A program made the translations under genes and the position numbers. A stretch of DNA of 64,000 nucleotides from NCBI GenBank assembly GCA_963747335.1, contig CAVVEV010000007.1, positions 62,001-126,000 of the forward strand, written 5' to 3'. Every line of letters begins with the position of its first letter. Within the stretch, counting starts at the first letter, position 1. Below the pieces are notes generated by a model. The model was not told the origin of the DNA. It made no database searches and saw only the letters and a list, made by a program, of their open reading frames with translations. Of the stretch, positions 35,533 through 49,637 are shown one piece after another. Source of the DNA: Prado023 sp963747335. Its GTDB lineage: Bacteria > Actinomycetota > Actinomycetes > S36-B12 > CAIYMF01.

Positions 35533-36390
35533 ATGGCACCCGAGAAGAACAAGCCCAAGGCGGGCCAGTCCGGGCTCACGCCCAAGCAGCTCGCCGATCA
35601 GGCGCGCGCCGAGTCGGAGGCCGCTGAGCGACGCCGCGAGCGCACGATCCGGATCGTCGGTGGGCTGGTGGTCCTGCTGGTCGTCGGTGGCCTGCTGGCC
35701 GTGGGGTTCTTCGCGGGCCGGGACGGTGGTTCCGACAGCTCCGCCAACCCAGGACCCACTGCCGACCCGAACGCCGCCCTGCCCTCCGGGGTCTCGGGCG
35801 ACAACTACGGCGTCCCGTACGGCACGGGATGGACGTCTGCGGATGAGGCGAAGCTGCCGACGCTGGAGATCTGGGAGGACTTCCAGTGCCCCGCCTGCGC
35901 ACAGGTCGAGGCCGCAAGTGGCGCGGGGATCCAGGCGCTGGCCGACGAGGGGAAGGTCAAGGTCCTCTACCGTCCGGCCATCTTCCTCGACGCCAGCCTG
36001 GCTGCGGACAACCAGGCCAACGGCAACCCGAACTCCTCGGCGCGTGCCACGAGCGCCTGGGGCTGCGCGGTCGACGCCGGGAAGGCCGGCGAGTACCACT
36101 CAGCAGTCTTCGACATCCAGCCCACCGACGAGGGTGTGGGGTTCTCCGACCAGCAGCTCATCGAGCTCGGGACGACGGTCGGGATCGCTGACGCGGACCT
36201 GGCCACCTACACCAAGTGCGTCCAGGACGGCACCTACCTGTCCTGGGCGGCCAACAGCAACCAGGCGTTCGTCGAGGCCGGCGTCGGCGGCACCCCGACC
36301 GCCTACCTGAACGGCGTCGAGCTCAACAGCGCGGACCTGGCGGACATCGAGGGTCTCACCCAGAAGATCGACGCCGCGACCGCCAAGTGA
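35533..36390 (+). CDS. Membrane-anchored DsbA-like thioredoxin-fold protein
   Basis: A 285-residue disulfide oxidoreductase. A charged coiled-coil N-terminus (1-38) precedes one membrane helix (about 40-62: GGLVVLLVVGGLLAVGFFAG), and the rest is extracytoplasmic. The active site is WEDFQCPACAQVE, a CPAC variant, and the cis-proline is in GVGGTPTAYLNG. Two further cysteines (WGCAVD, YTKCVQD) could form a structural disulfide. Together with the divergent VKOR it should form an oxidative folding pathway. The stop overlaps the GTG of lgt. Confidence 0.92.
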   Translation: MAPEKNKPKAGQSGLTPKQLADQARAESEAAERRRERTIRIVGGLVVLLVVGGLLAVGFFAGRDGGSDSSANPGPTADPNAALPSGVSGDNYGVPYGTGWTSADEAKLPTLEIWEDFQCPACAQVEAASGAGIQALADEGKVKVLYRPAIFLDASLAADNQANGNPNSSARATSAWGCAVDAGKAGEYHSAVFDIQPTDEGVGFSDQQLIELGTTVGIADADLATYTKCVQDGTYLSWAANSNQAFVEAGVGGTPTAYLNGVELNSADLADIEGLTQKIDAATAK

Positions 36391-37262
36391 TCGGCGCGCT
36401 GGTCACCTCGATCCCCAGCCCCGACCAGTCGGTCTGGTACCTGGGCCCGCTGCCCCTGCGGGCGTACGCACTGTGCATCCTGGTGGGGATCTTCGTCGCC
36501 ATGTGGGTCGGCGACCGGCGCTGGGTCGCCCGCGGCGGCAACCCGGGCGTGGTCTACGACGTGGCCGTCTGGGCAGTTCCCTTCGGGATCATCGGTGGCC
36601 GGCTCTACCACGTCCTGACCGACTGGCCGACCTACTTCGGCGCGGGGGGCTCGGGCCTGCGTGGGGCTGTGGCCATCTGGGAGGGCGGGCTGGGGATCTG
36701 GGGCGCGATCGCCCTGGGGACCGTGGGGGCATGGATCGGCTGCCGGCGTCACGGCGTCCCGCTGCCGCCCTTCGCCGACTCGCTGGCCGTGGGCGTCCCG
36801 TTGGCCCAGGCCATCGGGCGTCTGGGCAACTGGTTCAACCAGGAGCTCTTCGGAAAGCCCACAGACCTGCCGTGGGCCCTGGAGATCGACCCGGTGCATC
36901 GCCCGGACGGCTTCGAGCAGTTCGCGACGTTCCACCCCACGTTCCTCTATGAAGCGCTCTGGCTCGTCGGGGTCGCCGGGCTCGTTGCCTGGGCCGACCG
37001 GCGCTGGACGCTGGGCCACGGCCGGGCGTTCGCCCTCTATGTCGCGGCCTACTGCGTGGGGCGCCTGGGGATGGAGCTGCTGCGCATCGATCCTGCGACC
37101 CAGCTCGGGGGGATCCGGATCAACGTGTTCACCTCGATCGTGGTCGGGGTGGGGGCCGTCGTCTACTTCGTGATCAGCGCCAGGTCACGGCCCGGTCGCG
37201 AGTCCCCGGATGCCCTCCGGGGTATCGAGGCTGGTCAGGGGCAGGTTTCCGACGCTGAGTGA
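36387..37262 (+). CDS. lgt: Prolipoprotein diacylglyceryl transferase
   Basis: A 291-residue membrane enzyme that attaches diacylglycerol to the lipobox cysteine; LspA (9.1 kb) acts next. Seven hydrophobic segments are compatible. The signature lies in GVPLAQAIGRLGNWFNQELF, with FGIIGGRLYHVLTDW and FHPTFLYEALWLVGVAGLV also typical. The GTG at 36387 overlaps the preceding stop. The short charged tail ends in VSDAE. Confidence 0.95.
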   Translation: MIGALVTSIPSPDQSVWYLGPLPLRAYALCILVGIFVAMWVGDRRWVARGGNPGVVYDVAVWAVPFGIIGGRLYHVLTDWPTYFGAGGSGLRGAVAIWEGGLGIWGAIALGTVGAWIGCRRHGVPLPPFADSLAVGVPLAQAIGRLGNWFNQELFGKPTDLPWALEIDPVHRPDGFEQFATFHPTFLYEALWLVGVAGLVAWADRRWTLGHGRAFALYVAAYCVGRLGMELLRIDPATQLGGIRINVFTSIVVGVGAVVYFVISARSRPGRESPDALRGIEAGQGQVSDAE

Positions 37263-37395
37263 GGGGACCCTTAGTCCCGCGGAAGTCAGGACCTTCGACG
37301 CGCGATTGTTGGCCCTTCAATGGCCTTCGTCCGGTTCCGGGTGCCACATAGTTGACCGTGCAAGGGAACACACCCCCCCATCCGAAAGGGACCAC

Positions 37396-37842
37396 ATGTC
37401 CAAGACTCCCAAGGTCGTCGCCGTCCTGCTGTACATCGCAGGTGCACTCATGATCGTTGCCGGCGCCGGCACCTGGTACACCGTGTCCGACTCGCTGGCT
37501 GCGGAGAGGATCACGGTCACCGACGACGCCCCCTGCCAGCAGGGCCAGGACGTCAACGGCCCGCTCGAGGCCTACTGCATGGCCGAGATCATCAACACGC
37601 ATGCCCTTGAGGCAACCGGTGGCAAGACCTACGCCGAGCTCGACCGCGAGGACCCGCTGCGCGCCGTCGCGCAGAGCGCCTCGTTCCTGCGCGCGTCGCT
37701 GTTCACCTCGGTCGTCGCCTTCGGCGTCGCAGCGTTCGCGATGGGCGTGGGCGTGCTGATGCTGATCACGGGCGCGGGAATCAGCGCCCTGGACAAGCGG
37801 ACCAAGGTCGCCGCCCTGCCGGCGGAGACCGTCAACGCCTGA
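37396..37842 (+). CDS. Two-helix membrane protein (family often mislabelled dioxygenase LigA)
   Basis: A 148-residue protein, function unknown. It has an N-terminal hydrophobic helix (about 7-28), an extracytoplasmic loop of about 75 residues with two cysteines (DAPCQQGQ, AYCMAE), the motif HALEATGGKTYAELDREDP and a second hydrophobic stretch (SLFTSVVAFGVAAFAMGVGV). Closely similar actinobacterial proteins are widely labelled aromatic ring-opening dioxygenase LigA, but no dioxygenase feature is visible, so I do not accept that function. The 133-nt upstream gap shows no clear promoter; a strong terminator follows. Confidence 0.8.
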   Translation: MSKTPKVVAVLLYIAGALMIVAGAGTWYTVSDSLAAERITVTDDAPCQQGQDVNGPLEAYCMAEIINTHALEATGGKTYAELDREDPLRAVAQSASFLRASLFTSVVAFGVAAFAMGVGVLMLITGAGISALDKRTKVAALPAETVNA

Positions 37843-37855
37843 CCACGCGCTCATC

Positions 37856-37896
37856 CCTCTGGTGCCCGTCCCTCCTGTGGGGACGGGCACCAGAGG
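37856..37896. terminator. Strong bidirectional hairpin terminator
   Basis: A perfect 16-bp stem, cctctggtgcccgtcc (37856-37871) against its complement (37881-37896), with a 9-nt loop. It lies between the convergent membrane-protein gene (+) and the aminotransferase fusion (-). No U tract follows, as is common for GC-rich actinobacteria. Confidence 0.85.
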
Positions 37897-37913
37897 CGTT
37901 CCGGGCCGCGCCT

Positions 37914-40836
37914 CTACCAGCCCTCGCCGAACGCCACGTCGAGGGCCTCGAGCAGGAAGTCGACCCCCGCCTCGTCGATGCACAGCGGGGGCTTGATCTT
38001 CAGCACGTTCATGTGGTCGCCGGTGGCGGCCATCACCACGCCGAGGGTCAGCAGCCGCTCGCAGAGGGCATCGGTCGCCTCCGTGGCCGGAGTCCGGGAC
38101 TCCCGGTCGGTGACCAGCTCGAGGCCCAGGTAGAGCCCACGTCCGTGCACGGCACCGGCCATCTCGTACCGCTCGACCAGGGACTCCAGCCCCGTCCGCA
38201 GCCGCGCCCCCATGCGTGCCGCGTTGCCCATGAGGTCCTCGTCGCGCAGGGTGCGGAGTGTGGCGATGGCCGCCGCTGCCCCGGCGGGAGTTCCTCCCAT
38301 CGAGGCGAACAGGGAGCCCTCCACCGTGAACGACTCGGCGATCTCCGGGGTGCACACGACCGCAGCCACTGGGTAGCCGTTGCCGGTCGCCTTGGCCAGG
38401 CAGACGATGTCCGGCACGACGCCGTGCATCTCGAACCCCCAGAAGTGCGACCCGAGGCGGCCGTAGCCGACCTGCACCTCGTCGGCGATCACGACCCCGC
38501 CGGCCGCGCGCACCGCGGCGTAGACCTGCGGCAGGTAGTCGGTGGGCAGCTCGATCCCCCCGGCATTGCCGTTGAGCGTCTCGCAGATGAAGGCTGCTGG
38601 GCGGCGGCCGGCAGCGTCGAGCTCGGCGAGGATCGATCGGACGTCGTCGGCGTAGCGCGCGCCGGCATCCGGGCCGGTGTGCGGGCCCCGGTATGAGTTC
38701 GGCGGCTCGGCCAGGTGGATCCAGTCCGGCCGTGTCTCCAGGGCCCGGGGGTTGTCCATGAGGGCGCTGGACACCTCGTCGGAGGCGGTGGTCCACCCGT
38801 GGTAGGCCGTGCGCAGCGCGATGGTGTCGCGGGCACCGGTGTGCACCCTGGCCAGCCGCAGGGCGAGGTCCACCGTCTCGGACCCACTGGAGAGCAGGAA
38901 GACCCGATCCAGGCCCGCGGGCATCGTCTCGAGCAGCATCTCGGCGAACTCGACGTGCGCGGCGTAGTGGAAGCGCGAGTTCGTGTTCAGGGTGCGCAGC
39001 GCGCGCGTGACGGCGTCGGCGACGGCCGGATGGCTGTGGCCCAGGACCGCCACGTTGTTGATCCCGTCGAGGTACACCCGGCCCGACACGTCCGCCGAGG
39101 TGGTGGCGCCAGCCGCGCTCGAACCGGGGGGGATCGGCCCAGTAGTGCTTCTGCACCGAGGCCAGGGCGGACTCCCGCCGTCGCAGGAGGTCGTGGGACC
39201 CCGAGTCCAGGGTGTGCGGGGGCAGCCCGAGAAGCTCGCCGGGATCGGGGCAGAGGTGGGCCCACAGCGCGGCCTGCGAGGGCGGCGCGTGGGTCGGTGG
39301 CGCAGCGATCCCGGTGGGGACCACCTGGACGTGCACATGGTCGGGCAGGGCGGGATCACGTGAGGTGGCCACCGCGGCGATCGGCGTGCCGGCAGGCACG
39401 CGGACGCCCGGAGCCCGCAGCGCCTCGGCCCCCGACAGCAGCAGGTCCCAGCCCTCGTCGCCGACCAGCCGGGTGACCCACGGGTCGCCGATGGCCAGCC
39501 GGCCCGGCCACGGGGCGAGGAGCTCGGAGCCCCGGGGGAGCAGGACGTCGACCCCGATGTGGATCGTGGCCTGCTCCTGGAGGCTGTTCACGCCGCTGTG
39601 GTGCAGGTGCGCCTGCCCGTAGGGGACAACCGCCGGGTGCGGACCCCGTGTGGTGCCCGCAACAGCGGCGATCGCGGCACGCACCCGGGTGGCGTCCATC
39701 CAGGCGCCCTCGTCGAGCAGGGGTGAGGTTGTGGACAGGTCGATCGCGCTGACGGAACCCAGGTCGGCAACGATGCGGGTGCGCGCGGGCAGGACGGGGT
39801 CCGGGCGGCCGAGGGTTCCGGCTGCCCGGCGCATCGCCAGCGTGCCGAGCTCCAGCGGAAGCTCTGCGACCATCTCGAACACTGCGCGGTCCACCACGAG
39901 GTTGTCGTGCAGGTAGGGGTTGTCCGGCTCGCTGCGCAACTGGTGGGCGGTGCTGACCAGCCCGGCACAGGCGCGGGCGGCGACCATCGGCCAGAGGGCC
40001 TGCACCTCGACCGGCGTCAGGGCCTGCTCGGTCAGGAACCCGGCCAGCACGTCCTCGGCGATCCGCAGGGGGTTCCGTGGGTCCTTGACCAGCAGCGCGC
40101 AGATCGTGACCGCGGCCTCCGCCGCCCGCCACGTGTTCATCAGGTCGCCGAAGTCGATGATGCCGGCCGGTACCGGCCGCGCGTCCGGACCGAGATCTGC
40201 GACGACGTTGAAGTCGGTGACGTCAGCGTGGATGACCTGCATGGGCAATTGCTCGGCGACCGGGGCCAGTGCGCGCTGTGATGCCTCCGACAGGAGCAGG
40301 ACGCGTGCGGCGAGGGTTCGGTCCAGGGCGGGGGCGAGGTCCCGGACCACCTGGGCAGAGCGCCGTACGTCCCACTGGTTGGGCAGGTCGGCCCCCGGGT
40401 GCGAGAACCCGGCGAGGGCGGCGCTGACCTGACCGGCCAGGGCGCCGAACTGCCGTGCGGTGGCCGGCGCGAGGTACCCGGCGTCGGTCATCGGCGACCC
40501 GTCGACGTAGGTGAGCAGTCGGACGCTGTGCGGGATCCCGGCCAGTTCCACCACCTCACGCAGGTTCCCCCGGACTGAGGTGACTGGTCGCGGCGTCCGG
40601 ACCGGCAGCGCGACGAGGGACAGCATCGCCGCGTTCTGCGCATCCAGGGCCGCATCGGGGATCGCGATGTTGGCGACCTTGAGCACGTAGCGCGCATCCG
40701 CACTCGTGATCAGGACGTTGCGGTCCTGATGGCTGCCCAGGTCCCGGGCGCGTGGGTCAGGAAGGTCCCACAGGTCGGCTGCGATCCGCCGCGCGACGTC
40801 GAGGTCGAGGTCCGGCGCCTCCTCGAGGATGCTCAC
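37914..40836 (-). CDS. Fusion of APH-type kinase, M23 peptidase-like and class III aminotransferase domains, one +1 shift
   Basis: About 974 residues in three parts. Residues ~20-330: an aminoglycoside/homoserine-kinase-like domain with VLKVAN and the catalytic QVIHADVTDFNVVADLG. Middle: an M23/LytM-like domain with both zinc motifs visible (HIGVD and HVHVQ). C-terminal ~430: a class III PLP domain with VAVLGHSHPAVADAV, DEVQVGYGRLGSHFWGFEMH and the PLP lysine in CLAKATGNGYP. One base is extra near 39096; removing it joins RGWRHHL to ADVSGRVYLDGINN. By analogy with hydroxylysine kinase plus phospho-lyase pairs, it may phosphorylate and then eliminate an amino-alcohol substrate; this is inference. 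Confidence 0.82.
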
Positions 40837-40922
40837 GCCCAGAAGGCTATCGCCGGGGTGCTGCGGGGCCGACCGAGTCCCGAACGTGACCTCGGGCACT
40901 TCTGCCGAGGGCGCGAGCCGCG

Positions 40923-40928
40923 TAGCGT
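40923..40928 (+). promoter_or_regulatory. -10 box of a leaderless acyltransferase transcript
   Basis: TAGCGT ends 6 nt before the ATG at 40935, with no Shine-Dalgarno. Confidence 0.4.
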
Positions 40929-40934
40929 GCAGGT

Positions 40935-42282
40935 ATGGAGCCCGGGACCCGGGATCGCTTCATCGACCTGCTGCGCGGCGAGAGCATCGTTGCGGTGGTG
41001 GTCTGGGCACTGGCTCGTCGCTGACGTCCGGTGGGTGGGGACAGGCTCCGCGGCTCGGCTGGTCGAGACCAGCTCGCTGCACGAGGTCCCCGCGATGTGG
41101 CCACTGACTTGGCTCCTGGTCGTCATCCCACTGTTCTTCTTCGTCGGGGGCTACGCCAACCGGCGCAGCTGGGAGGGCACCCAACGGCGGGGTGAGGGGT
41201 ACGCGACGTTCGTGGACCGGCGGGTGCACCGAGTCCTTGCCCCGGCCGGGCTGTACGTCGGTGTGGTCGCGGTGCTCGGGTTGCTCATCGACCGGGCTGA
41301 GGGCATGGGCATCCGGGCTCTCGGCGGGTTGTTCTACCAGCCGCTGTGGTTCCTCGGGGCCTACCTGTGCGTGGCGGCCCTCACGCCGCTGACGCTGCGC
41401 ATGCATCGACGGATGGGGCCTGCTGCGCTCGGAGTCCTTGCGGCCCTGGTTGTCGTGGGTGACGTCGGGCGGTTCGCCCTCGCAGTGGAGGCCGCCGGGT
41501 ACGCGAACGTGCTGCTCGTCTGGGTGCTGGTGCACCAGGTCGGCTACTTCTACGCTGACGGTCGGCTCGTCCGGAAGGTGCCTGTGATGATGGCCGCCGG
41601 TGGGCTGGCTGCCACCGCACTGCTGGTGGTGCTCGGCCCCCACACGTCGAGCATGGTGGGCGTCACCGATGGCCCGGTCGGCAACATGCATCCGCCGACA
41701 CTCGCGATCGCCACGCTGGGGATCGCCCAGATCGGGATCGCGCTGATGCTGCGCGACCCGCTCACACGATGGCTGCAGCGGCCAGCGGTGTGGCGGGCGG
41801 TCGTGGTGGTCAACCTCAGCGTGGTCAGCATCTACCTGTGGCACCAGGCGGCCCTTACGATCGCTGCCCGGTTGGTCCTGCCGCTGGGATATCCCGACCC
41901 GTCGCCGGGCACAGTCGGCTGGTGGCTGGCGCGCCTGTTGTGGCTGGTCATCCCCGGGATGGTCCTCGCTGGGATCGTGGGACTCGTCGGTTGGGCCGAG
42001 CGCCGACCTGCACCGGCACCGGTCCGCTCCGGCGTGGCCACTGCCGCGGGGGCCGTGGTCGGGGTCGTGCTCGTCTGCGTCGGCTTCCTGGGCCTGGCGG
42101 GGTCCTCGGCGACTGAGCCGTTCGCGCCAGGGCAGTCCCTCGGGCCGTTCACGGCGTCGCCGGCCCTCGGCCTTGCCTGCCTCGCGGCGGCCTGGCTGCT
42201 GTTCGGGGCGCTGCGCCTGATGGATCCGGCGGGCGTGGAAGGGCCCACCTGGAGCGCCCAGGGAGTCAGCCGGTCCGGGTGA
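40935..42282 (+). CDS. Acyltransferase-3-family membrane protein, one +1 shift
   Basis: About 449 residues with roughly ten hydrophobic segments. The start RDRFIDLLRGESIVAVVV and the following GHWLVADVRW match acyltransferase 3 proteins, whose catalytic histidine lies in the GHW motif. The two pieces are in different frames; one base is extra near 41003, and deleting it gives VVVGHWLV. FFFVGGYANRRSW and YLWHQAAL are also typical. It probably O-acylates an extracytoplasmic glycan or lipid; the substrate is unknown. It is divergent from the aminotransferase fusion and converges with the sugar dehydrogenase. Confidence 0.83.
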
Positions 42283-42285
42283 GGG

Positions 42286-43455
42286 TCAGCTCCGGGTGAG
42301 GATCAGCAGGGTCCCGTCGTCGGTCGTCGCGACCACGGATCCATCCCCCCGGACGTCGACGTCGCGGATCCGGTGCCCCACCTCGAGGCGCTCGCGCTGC
42401 GTCACCCGCCCGGCACGGTCAACCCGGATCCGCCAGAACGACTGGTCCTTGAGGGTGCCCATGAGCAGGTCGCCGCCGACCGAGGTGGTCCACCCAGCCC
42501 AGGACGCGGGCACCTGGACCAGCTCCGAGGTGGCCACACTGGGCACCCAGGACGTCGCCGGCTTCGCATAGCCCGCGTGGGTGCCGGTCCGCCGGGGCAT
42601 CACGTAGTCGCTGCCACCGTAGGGCTGGCCCAGGGTCACGAAGGGCCAGCCGTAGTCACGGCCCCGGCGGATCTGGTTGAGCTCGTCACCGCCGCGCGGG
42701 CCGTGCTCGGTCTCCCACAGCCGACCCAGTCGGTCGCGGGTGAGGCCCTGTCCGTTGCGATGCCCCTGGCTGACCCGGACGGGCTTCTTCCCCTTCTCGA
42801 TCCGCAGCACGGAGCCGAGCTGCCCGCGGGCCTTGCGGTTGTTGATCGCGGGGTAGCCCAGGTCTCCGAGGGTGACGTGGGCCCGCGACGAGGACAGGCG
42901 CACCAGCTTGCCGGATGCGTGCTGGATCGCCGCCGGTGGAACGCAGGGAGTGGAGCGGAACACCCGTGCCGCCGCCAGGATCCTGGGCTCGGCGCCCGCA
43001 GAGATGTCCACGCGGTTCACGGCCAGGCGCACGCACCTGCGGTCACTCACGTACTCCGGGAACGACACGAACAACCGGATCCGTGTGGTCGTCGTGGACA
43101 TCACCTCGATGTCGGTGGGGGCGAACCGCGCATCGTCGAGGCGCTGGTCGGGGCGGATGAGCCGGCCGACCTCCTCCAGGGAACCGGACACCGGGTCCAT
43201 CACGAGCAGACGGGTGCCGTCGGACCCTCCGCCCAACAGGACGCGACCATCGGGCAGCGCCGCTGAGGAAGGGCCTCGCGAGCCGCCATTGGAGTCCTTG
43301 ACCACGGCGGCGGCGATCGGCGCCCGCGCCACCTGAACCGTCCCCACGGTGCTGGTCAGGGAACTCGGAGCGTCCGCGGCAGGCAGGATCACGGCAGCCC
43401 CGACGGTTGCGGACCCGGTGGCGATCACGAGTGCGGGCAGGAGCAGGCGGACCAT
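42286..43455 (-). CDS. Exported PQQ-dependent sugar dehydrogenase-like protein
   Basis: A 389-residue six-bladed beta-propeller of the soluble glucose/sorbosone dehydrogenase family. The N-terminal helix LLLPALVIATGSATVGAAVI is a signal peptide or anchor. The family core is seen in SQGHRNGQGLTRD and WETEHGPRGGDELNQIRRG, then YGWPFVTLG. The PQQ/calcium motifs are partly recognisable, but no cofactor genes are nearby, so activity is uncertain. ATG 43455 is chosen because it begins the signal peptide; an in-frame start at 43488 would add charged residues. Confidence 0.86.
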   Translation of the reverse strand: MVRLLLPALVIATGSATVGAAVILPAADAPSSLTSTVGTVQVARAPIAAAVVKDSNGGSRGPSSAALPDGRVLLGGGSDGTRLLVMDPVSGSLEEVGRLIRPDQRLDDARFAPTDIEVMSTTTTRIRLFVSFPEYVSDRRCVRLAVNRVDISAGAEPRILAAARVFRSTPCVPPAAIQHASGKLVRLSSSRAHVTLGDLGYPAINNRKARGQLGSVLRIEKGKKPVRVSQGHRNGQGLTRDRLGRLWETEHGPRGGDELNQIRRGRDYGWPFVTLGQPYGGSDYVMPRRTGTHAGYAKPATSWVPSVATSELVQVPASWAGWTTSVGGDLLMGTLKDQSFWRIRVDRAGRVTQRERLEVGHRIRDVDVRGDGSVVATTDDGTLLILTRS

Positions 43456-43503
43456 CGCTCGAGGGTAACCGGGATCGGCGCAGCGCACACCAGGGCGATG
43501 CCC

Positions 43504-43509
43504 TATCCT
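43504..43509 (+). promoter_or_regulatory. Candidate -10 box for gltBD
   Basis: TATCCT, about 104 nt before the gltB ATG, would give a leader of roughly 98 nt. No convincing -35. Confidence 0.4.
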
Positions 43510-43518
43510 TGCGCCTCA

Positions 43519-43590
43519 GGTGGGCCAACGACGTCCCACCGACCTCAACTCCCGCACCCACCGCGTCCTCGCGGCCTGCTGGAGCAGGCC
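43519..43590 (+). promoter_or_regulatory. gltB leader with two hairpins
   Basis: GGTGGG/CCCACC (43519-43540, 10-nt loop) and the perfect 7-bp stem ggcctgc-tgga-gcaggcc (43573-43590) lie in the leader. The second ends 23 nt before the gltB start codon. They could be a translational or attenuation control; no known riboswitch class is recognised. Confidence 0.45.
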
Positions 43591-43613
43591 GGTGATGACG
43601 TTGAGGAGCCACC

Positions 43614-48144
<4,531 letters not shown>

Positions 48145-48152
<8 letters not shown>

Positions 48153-49599
48153 CCCCAAGGGCTTCCTGACCACCCCGCGCGAGCTGCCGGCCCGGCGGCC
48201 CGTCGACGTCCGGATCCGCGACTGGAAGGAGGTGTACGAGCCGTTCGGCGCTGATCACCTGGAGAAGCAGGCGGGTCGGTGCATGGACTGTGGCATCCCC
48301 TTCTGCCACCAGGGCTGCCCCCTGGGCAACCTGATCCCCGAGTGGAACGACCTCGTCTGGCGCGACGACTGGCGCGAGGCCGCGGAGCGGCTGCACGCCA
48401 CCAACAACTTCCCGGAGTTCACAGGGCGGCTGTGCCCGGCACCCTGTGAGGCCGCCTGCGTCCTGGGGATCAATGCCGACCCGGTCACGATCAAGCAGGT
48501 CGAGGTCTCGATCATCGACCGCGCGTGGGAGTCCGGGTGGGTGGTCCCGGCCGCACCCGAGCGGCTGTCGGGCAAGCGAGTCGCGGTCATCGGTTCCGGA
48601 CCCGCCGGCCTGGCCGCGGCGCAGCAGCTGGCGCGGGCCGGGCACACGGTCTCGGTCTACGAGCGGGCGGCCCGGATCGGCGGCCTGCTGCGCTACGGCA
48701 TCCCCGAGTTCAAGATGGAGAAGCGCCACCTCGACCGCCGCCTGGCGCAGATGGAGGCCGAGGGCGTCACGTTCCGTACCGGTGTGGAGGTCGGCGTGGA
48801 CCTGCCGCTGGCCGAGCTGCGGCGCCGGCACGATGTGATCCTGCTGGCGATCGGGGCCACGTCGGCGCGCGCGCTGCCGGTGCCCGGTGCCGACCTGCCC
48901 GGTGTCCACCAGGCCATGGAGTACCTGCCGCTGGCCAACCAGGTGGTCGAGGGGACGATCGCCGAGACGCCGATCCACGCGGCCGGCAAGGACGTCGTCA
49001 TCATCGGTGGGGGCGACACCGGTGCCGACTGCCTGGGCACCGCCCACCGTCAGGGTGCCGCGAGCATCACCCAGCTGGAGATCCTGCCCACGCCGCCGGC
49101 CACGCGACCGGATGCTGCCCCCTGGCCGACGTACCCGATGGTCTACCGGGTCACCTCCGCGCACGAGGAGGGCGGGGAGCGGGTGTACTCGGTGAGCACG
49201 AAGGAGTTCCGCGCCGACGCCTCGGGCAACCTGCGTGCGCTTCTTCTCGTCGACGTCGAGATGGTCGACGGGCGCTTCGTCGAGGTCGAGGGCTCCGAGC
49301 GGGAGCTCCCGGCGGACCTGGTGTTCCTCGCCATGGGCTTCACCGGCCCGGAGACCGGACCGCTCGTGGAGCAGCTGGGTGTTGCCCTCGACGAGCGTGG
49401 GAACATCCGTCGGGACCAGGACTACGCGTCGAGCGTCCCCGGAGTGTTCGTGGCCGGTGACGCGGGTCGGGGCCAGTCGCTGATCGTCTGGGCGATCGCC
49501 GAGGGCCGCGCGGCGGCAGCGGCGGTCGACGCGCACCTGATGGGCTCGACGACCCTGCCGGCGCCCATCCCGCCGACCGCCCGTCCGCTGGTCGTCTGA
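48145..49599 (+). CDS. gltD: Glutamate synthase small subunit
   Basis: A 484-residue NADPH- and FAD-binding partner of GltB. The N-terminal 4Fe-4S ligands lie in GRCMDCGIPFCHQGCPLGN and GRLCPAPCEAACVLGI. The FAD site is VAVIGSGPAGLAAAQQLARAG and the NADPH site VVIIGGGDTGADCLGTAHRQ. PGVFVAGDAGRGQSLIVWAI closes the C-terminal FAD contact. The GTG start overlaps the gltB end. Confidence 0.97.
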
Positions 49600-49625
49600 T
49601 CAGGGGGTGCGCGCCCACCCGGGGG

Positions 49626-49631
49626 TAGCCT
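49626..49631 (+). promoter_or_regulatory. -10 box of a leaderless AAA ATPase transcript
   Basis: TAGCCT ends 6 nt before the GTG at 49638, with no separate Shine-Dalgarno. Confidence 0.45.
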
Positions 49632-49637
49632 CGGGGA

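Noticed and set aside
37174..37913. Extension of the minus-strand aminotransferase frame toward 37174
   Set aside because: It is the out-of-frame continuation after the shift near 39096; the true frame stops at 37914, just before the strong terminator.
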